Shown piece after piece: positions 59,450 through 64,000 of a stretch of DNA of 64,000 nucleotides (the first letter of the stretch is position 1; each line of letters starts with the position of its first letter). This DNA is from Sphingomonas sp. TREG-RG-20F-R18-01 (GTDB taxonomy: Bacteria > Pseudomonadota > Alphaproteobacteria > Sphingomonadales > Sphingomonadaceae), in NCBI RefSeq assembly GCF_022662475.1, contig NZ_JAKNQQ010000005.1, forward strand, positions 302,117 through 366,116, written 5' to 3'. Position numbers and translations under genes: made by a program. The notes below the pieces were generated by a model. The model did no database searches. It saw nothing but the letters and a program-made list of their open reading frames with translations, and was not told the origin of the DNA.

Positions 59450-61978
59450 ATGGCAAGCGACGTCCCCCGCGCGACGGCGGACGTTCCGAACGGATCGCCA
59501 TGCGACGAAGGCGATCCGGCCGGGTACTCGCGGCGGGACGTCCTGGCGGCGGGCGGGGGCGCCGTTCTGCTGGGGTTGGCGGGGCAAGCCGGGGCCGCCC
59601 GCGCGGGGGACGGCCCCCAGGACGCACGCCACCGCATCGGCGCAAGCATGCCGGCGGACGAATGGCTGCTCGGTCATCCGGTCGGGAACGGCACGCTCGG
59701 CGCGATGATGGGTGGCGGGATCGCGCAGGACACGATCTCGCTGAACCACGACACGCTCTGGACCGGCCAGCCGAACCCGGCGGCGGATCACGACGGTCGC
59801 GCAACCCTCGCAGCGGTCCGCGCGGCGGCGTTCGCCGGGGACGGGATCGAGGCCGATCGCCGCGCGAAGGCGCTGCAGGGGGCGTATAGCCAGAGCTACG
59901 CGCCCATGGCCGATCTGGTGCTGGCGATGGACCATCGCGGCACGCCGACCGCCTATCACCGGGAGCTGGATCTCGACCGGGCGGTGGCATCGGTCGCCTA
60001 TCGCTGCGACGACGTCGGTTTTCGCCGCGATCTCTTTGCCTCGCATCCGGACCGGATGCTCGTCCTGCGCCTCGCCGCGGACCGCGCATCGGCCCTGACC
60101 TGCCGGATCGGGCTGAACACCCAGTTGCGCGGAACCGCCGTCGCGAACGGGACCACCGTGACGCTCGTCGGCAAGGTTCCGGCGCGGTGCGAACCCGAAT
60201 ATCGCAAGGTGCCCGATCCGGTCGCCTATTCCGACGTGCCGGGTCTCGGGATGGCCTTCGTCACCATGCTGAGCGTCGAGGCGACGGGCGGAAGGGTCGT
60301 CGCCGTCGGGGATGCGGTGCAGATCACCGATGCGACCGAGGTGATCGTGCGTATCACCGCCGCCACGGGATTCCGCCGGTTCGATCTCGCCCCCGACACC
60401 GCGGTGGCCGCAATCCTTGCCGATGCGCAGCGGGACCTGTCGGCCGGCCGGCGACGCGCGTATCGCACGGTGTTGGACCGTCACGTGGCCGATCATCGCG
60501 CGCTGTACCGTCGTACGACGTTGGCGCTCGCAGGAACGCCGGGAGACCAGGACGTCGCCCGTGCCGAACGGCTGTTCCATCTGGGTCGCTATCTGCTCAT
60601 CGCGAGTTCGCGCGCCGGGACGATGCCGGCCAACCTGCAGGGCATCTGGAACGCCACGGTCCGCCCGCCCTGGAGTTCGAACTATACCACCAACATCAAC
60701 CTGCAGATGACCTATTGGCCCGCGGAAAGCTGCGACCTTGCCGAATGCCATGGGCCGTTGATCGATCATATCGAACGGCTGGCGGCGAATGGCGCGCGGA
60801 CGGCGAGGACGCTGTACGGCCTGCCCGGCTGGTGCGTGCACCACAATTCCGACGTCTGGGCGATGAGCAACCCGGTCGGCGCAGGCCAGGGCGATCCCAA
60901 CTGGGCCAACTGGCCGATGGCGGGCCCGTGGCTGGCGCAGCACGTGTGGGAGCATTACCGCTTCAGCGGCGATCTCAAGTTTCTCCGGCAGCGCGGCTTC
61001 GCGATCCTGCGGGGGGCGGCGGAATTCTGTGCCGCCTGGCTGGTGCGCGACCCGCGCGACGGACGGATGACCACCGCCCCGTCGATCTCGCCGGAAAACC
61101 TGTACATCGAGGCGTCCGGAACGGCGGCGGCGATCGGTACGGGGTGTACGATGGATCTGGCCTTGATCCGTGAACTCTTCGCCAACTGCATCGCGGCGGC
61201 GCGACTGGTTGGCGACGACAGCGGCCTTGCCGACCGCCTCGCGGGGTTGCGCGATCAGCTCGAACCCTATCGGGTCGGCCGGTTCGGACAGCTGCAGGAA
61301 TGGTCGCAGGACCGCGTCGAACAGGACCCGGGGCATCGCCACATCTCGCACCTCTATCCCAGTTATCCCGGGACCGACATCGATCCGCACCGCGCGCCCG
61401 GCCTGGCGGAAGCCGTCCGTGCGTCGCTTGCGCGACGCGAAGCGCATGGCGGATCCAGCACCGGCTGGAGCCGGGCCTGGGCAACCGCCGTCTGGGCGCG
61501 CCTGGGGCAACCTGCGGACGCGGGAAGATCGGTGGCGGCCTTTCTCGCGCACAGCGTTGCCGGTAATCTCCTCGATACGCACCCGGCACAGCCGCGCCCG
61601 GTGTTCCAGATCGACGGCAACCTCGGCATCACCGCCGCGATCGCCGAGATGCTGCTGCAAAGCCACGGCGATGCCCTCGCCCTGCTCCCCGCGCTTCCGC
61701 CTGCCTGGCCAACCGGACGGGTTTCCGGTCTGCGTGCGCGGGGCGGGCACCGCGTCGCGATCGACTGGACGCCCACAACCGTTACCGCGACGATTACGGC
61801 GGGCAGCACGCGGCTTGCGATCCGCCCGCCGCCGGGGTTCGCGCTGCGATCGGTGCGGGAATCCGGCCGTGCGATCGCCCATGGTCGTGACCAAAATCTC
61901 GTGCAGGTCGCTGCGACTTATGGTCGGACCTATCGCATCGCCCTGCGCCGTCGACCATCGCAACCCGTGCCGGCCTAA
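59450..61978 (+). CDS. GH95 alpha-L-fucosidase (or alpha-L-galactosidase), Tat-exported
   Basis: 842 residues from the ATG at 59450, 10 nt after the receptor stop. Twin-arginine signal [18 protein letters not shown]95 order: beta domain starting [20 protein letters not shown], then the helical barrel with N415 and N417 in [13 protein letters not shown]549 in [12 protein letters not shown] and D722 in [16 protein letters not shown], matching the catalytic Asn, Glu and Asp of characterised GH95 enzymes. GH95 cleaves terminal alpha-1,2-linked L-fucose (some members L-galactose) by inversion. Probably periplasmic. Confidence 0.9.
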   Translation: MASDVPRATADVPNGSPCDEGDPAGYSRRDVLAAGGGAVLLGLAGQAGAARAGDGPQDARHRIGASMPADEWLLGHPVGNGTLGAMMGGGIAQDTISLNHDTLWTGQPNPAADHDGRATLAAVRAAAFAGDGIEADRRAKALQGAYSQSYAPMADLVLAMDHRGTPTAYHRELDLDRAVASVAYRCDDVGFRRDLFASHPDRMLVLRLAADRASALTCRIGLNTQLRGTAVANGTTVTLVGKVPARCEPEYRKVPDPVAYSDVPGLGMAFVTMLSVEATGGRVVAVGDAVQITDATEVIVRITAATGFRRFDLAPDTAVAAILADAQRDLSAGRRRAYRTVLDRHVADHRALYRRTTLALAGTPGDQDVARAERLFHLGRYLLIASSRAGTMPANLQGIWNATVRPPWSSNYTTNINLQMTYWPAESCDLAECHGPLIDHIERLAANGARTARTLYGLPGWCVHHNSDVWAMSNPVGAGQGDPNWANWPMAGPWLAQHVWEHYRFSGDLKFLRQRGFAILRGAAEFCAAWLVRDPRDGRMTTAPSISPENLYIEASGTAAAIGTGCTMDLALIRELFANCIAAARLVGDDSGLADRLAGLRDQLEPYRVGRFGQLQEWSQDRVEQDPGHRHISHLYPSYPGTDIDPHRAPGLAEAVRASLARREAHGGSSTGWSRAWATAVWARLGQPADAGRSVAAFLAHSVAGNLLDTHPAQPRPVFQIDGNLGITAAIAEMLLQSHGDALALLPALPPAWPTGRVSGLRARGGHRVAIDWTPTTVTATITAGSTRLAIRPPPGFALRSVRESGRAIAHGRDQNLVQVAATYGRTYRIALRRRPSQPVPA

Positions 61979-62017
61979 GCCTCGCGCGCGCTCCATTCGA
62001 CTTTACGAGGAACCTGC

Positions 62018-63943
62018 ATGTCCGAATTGTCCCGCCGCGCCGTTCTCGTCTCCGGGCTTGCCGTGTCCGGGCTCGCCGCGATCGGACCGTCGGCGGCCGC
62101 AACCCCGCGCGGTCGGGCGACGGATGCTCCTGCGCCGTGGGGCGCGACACCCTCCGCGCGGCAAATTGCCTGGCACGAGCGGACGCAATATGCCTTCATT
62201 CATTTCTCGATCAATACCTTCACCGATCGGGAATGGGGTTATGGCGACGAGCGCCCGAACCTGTTCGATCCCACCGACTTTTCCGCGGACCAGATCGTCG
62301 GCGCGGCCAAGGCGGGCGGATTGCGCGGGATCGTCCTGACCGCGAAACACCACGACGGCTTCTGCCTCTGGCCGACCACCCTGACCGAGCATTGCATCCG
62401 CAACAGCCCCTTTCGGCAGGGGAAAGGCGACATCGTCCGGGAATTCGAACAGGCGTGCCGGCGGGCTGGCCTTGCCTTCGGGCTCTATCTGTCGCCGTGG
62501 GACCGAAACCATGCGGACTATGGGAAGCCCGCCTATATCGATTATTATCGCAAGCAGGTCGTCGAACTCTGCACGCGCTACGGCACGCTGTTCGAATTCT
62601 GGTTCGACGGCGCGAACGGCGGCGACGGCTATTATGGCGGCGCGCGCGAGACGCGGAAGATCGATGCCGAAGCCTATTATGACTGGCCATCGATCGTCGC
62701 CTTGGTCCACCAGCATCAGCCGATGGCGTGCACGTTCGAACCGCTCGGCACCGATATCCGGTGGGTCGGCAATGAAGACGGCGTCGCGGGCGACCCTTGC
62801 TGGCCGACCATGCCCGACCACAAGCCGAGCCAGGCCGAAGGCAATGGCGGTCTGCGCAACGGCCCCTTGTGGTGGCCGGCCGAAACCAACACCTCGATCC
62901 GCCCCGGCTGGTTCTATCACGCCGATGAGGATTCCAGGGTGAAGAGCCCGCAGCGGCTGGTGCGACTGTACGATGAGTCGGTCGCGCGCGGAACGAACCT
63001 GATCCTCAACCTGCCGCCGGACCGTCGCGGCCGGCTCGCCGATCCCGACGTCGCGGTGCTCCGGTCGTTCGGCCGGGCGCAACGGGCGACCTTCGCGAAG
63101 GATCTCGCGAACGGCGCGGTTGCCTCGGCGGATCACGAGCGCGGGCCGCCCTTTGCCGCCGCCAAGGTGCTCGATGGCAATCCCGCCAGCTACTGGTCGA
63201 CTCCCGACGACGTGCACACGCCGCAGCTCGTGCTCGACCTTCCGCCAGGTCGCCGTTTCGACCTGATCCGGATCCGGGAACGGCTTCTGCTGGGCGCGCG
63301 GGTCACACGCTTCGCGATCGACCTCGATACGGGCGCGGGCTGGCAGGAGGCGGCGACGGGGGCGTGCATCGCGGCGCAGCGAGTGCTTCGCCTGCCGGCC
63401 CCGGTCACGGCGCGACGTCTGCGCCTCCGGATCACCGAGGCGCCGGCGTGCCCCGCCATTTCGGAAATCGCCCTGTTTCTGCAGGTTGCTCCAGCCGATG
63501 TCCCGTTGCCGACGCGGGCCGACGACCTATGGCCGGCGACCGCGTGGTCGATCGAGTCCGCGACGGCGCCGGGCACTGCGGCACTGTCGGACGACGACAC
63601 GGCGACGGTATGGCGCGTTCCGGTTAGGGGGGGAGCGGCGACGGCTTCGGTCACGCTGCGGCTGGCGTCGACGGCGCGGCTGGGGGGGTTCGTGCTGATC
63701 CCCTCGCGCGCGGTGATGACCGATGCGGCACCGCCCAAGGGCTATCGCGCCGAGACGAGCCTCGATGGCCGAAGCTGGACGGCCGTGGGGGCGGACGAGT
63801 TTTCGAACATCGCCAACGCGCTGACGCCGCAACGGATCGTCTTCCCGGGACGGCCCAGCGCGAGGTATGTGCGGCTGACGTTCGTCGGCCTGGCCGCGCC
63901 CGCGGCGACGATGGCGATCGCCGGGCTTCAGCTGCTGCGGTAA
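62018..63943 (+). CDS. GH29 alpha-L-fucosidase with C-terminal discoidin-like domain
   Basis: 641 residues, GAGGAA upstream. Tat signal SRRAVLVSGLAVSG. GH29 catalytic barrel (about 45-350): AFIHFSINTFTDREWGYG, GLRGIVLTAKHHDGFCLWP, nucleophile D197 in FEFWFDGANGG, and NTSIRPGWFYH. Residues about 360-480 (AAKVLDGNPASYWSTPD) form an F5/8-type carbohydrate-binding module, and the remainder (about 500-641) looks like a second such domain. It retains configuration and complements GH95 by covering 1,3/1,4/1,6 linkages or aryl fucosides. End of the visible operon. Confidence 0.92.
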   Translation: MSELSRRAVLVSGLAVSGLAAIGPSAAATPRGRATDAPAPWGATPSARQIAWHERTQYAFIHFSINTFTDREWGYGDERPNLFDPTDFSADQIVGAAKAGGLRGIVLTAKHHDGFCLWPTTLTEHCIRNSPFRQGKGDIVREFEQACRRAGLAFGLYLSPWDRNHADYGKPAYIDYYRKQVVELCTRYGTLFEFWFDGANGGDGYYGGARETRKIDAEAYYDWPSIVALVHQHQPMACTFEPLGTDIRWVGNEDGVAGDPCWPTMPDHKPSQAEGNGGLRNGPLWWPAETNTSIRPGWFYHADEDSRVKSPQRLVRLYDESVARGTNLILNLPPDRRGRLADPDVAVLRSFGRAQRATFAKDLANGAVASADHERGPPFAAAKVLDGNPASYWSTPDDVHTPQLVLDLPPGRRFDLIRIRERLLLGARVTRFAIDLDTGAGWQEAATGACIAAQRVLRLPAPVTARRLRLRITEAPACPAISEIALFLQVAPADVPLPTRADDLWPATAWSIESATAPGTAALSDDDTATVWRVPVRGGAATASVTLRLASTARLGGFVLIPSRAVMTDAAPPKGYRAETSLDGRSWTAVGADEFSNIANALTPQRIVFPGRPSARYVRLTFVGLAAPAATMAIAGLQLLR

Positions 63944-64000
63944 TGCGCGGGGTGTAGCCAGACGAGCCCGGCCGGCGCTGTCATCGGCGCGCGGCTAACT
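63944..64000. other. Right edge, no feature seen
   Basis: 57 bp after the GH29 stop. Short GC-rich complementary stretches (GCCGGC, GCGCGC) could form a weak hairpin, but no clear terminator or gene start is present. Confidence 0.3.

Noticed and set aside
59429..61996. 855-codon minus-strand frame opposite GH95
   Set aside because: Antisense shadow. GH95 catalytic residues are in the plus-strand frame.

Overview
This is a high-GC alphaproteobacterial chromosome segment, most likely from Sphingomonas or a close sphingomonad. The signs are TonB-dependent receptors paired with TPR-sulfotransferase or FecI/FecR genes, an OmpA with an Ala/Pro-rich linker, a RcGTA-type gene transfer agent (GTA) cluster with sphingomonad-style accessory proteins (DUF6127, DUF2793), and intergenic palindromic repeats. 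All assignments were made by reading the sequence. No database search was run.

Layout. 1-3.2 kb: 3' end of an acyltransferase-3 gene, a decayed BrnT/BrnA toxin-antitoxin pair with a palindromic repeat inside the toxin relic, and an APC amino-acid permease. 3.5-7.5 kb: a compact archaic (Csu/spore-coat-U type) chaperone-usher pilus operon. 7.6-13.6 kb: signalling genes (FixJ-like regulator, HisKA_2 kinase, degenerate receiver, FixL-like haem-PAS kinase) and a DUF885 hydrolase. 13.8-25.2 kb: a probable aminophosphonate locus with a phn-type LysR regulator, TonB receptor, TPR-sulfotransferase, FAD aminophosphonate oxidase, phosphonoacetaldehyde hydrolase, DUF5690 transporter and secreted phospholipase C. 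25.3-33.4 kb: housekeeping and envelope genes (exported PCMT-like protein, tRNA-Ser(GCU), DUF1134, DoxX, CsbD, dihydroorotase, YgfZ, UDP-glucose dehydrogenase, OmpA).

33.5-49.7 kb: a GTA structural cluster transcribed leftward from the small-terminase-like gene to the tail fibre gene, mostly with 4-nt ATGA/GTGA overlaps. The major capsid gene has an in-frame amber codon. The DUF2460 gene is fused to a large N-terminal region. A 2.3-kb island of non-phage genes and palindromic repeats separates the large terminase from the portal. 50-54.3 kb: small and metabolic genes (glycine-zipper protein, DapF-like epimerase, NmrA reductase and its divergent LysR). 54.5-64 kb: a fucose-directed polysaccharide utilisation locus made of an ECF sigma factor, FecR anti-sigma, STN-type TonB receptor, GH95 and GH29.

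Three groups look like working systems: the aminophosphonate route (uptake, oxidation to phosphonoacetaldehyde, C-P cleavage, possibly fed by the phospholipase C), the trans-envelope-regulated fucosidase locus, and an oxygen-sensing FixL-type module. The GTA looks intact apart from one nonsense codon in its capsid gene.
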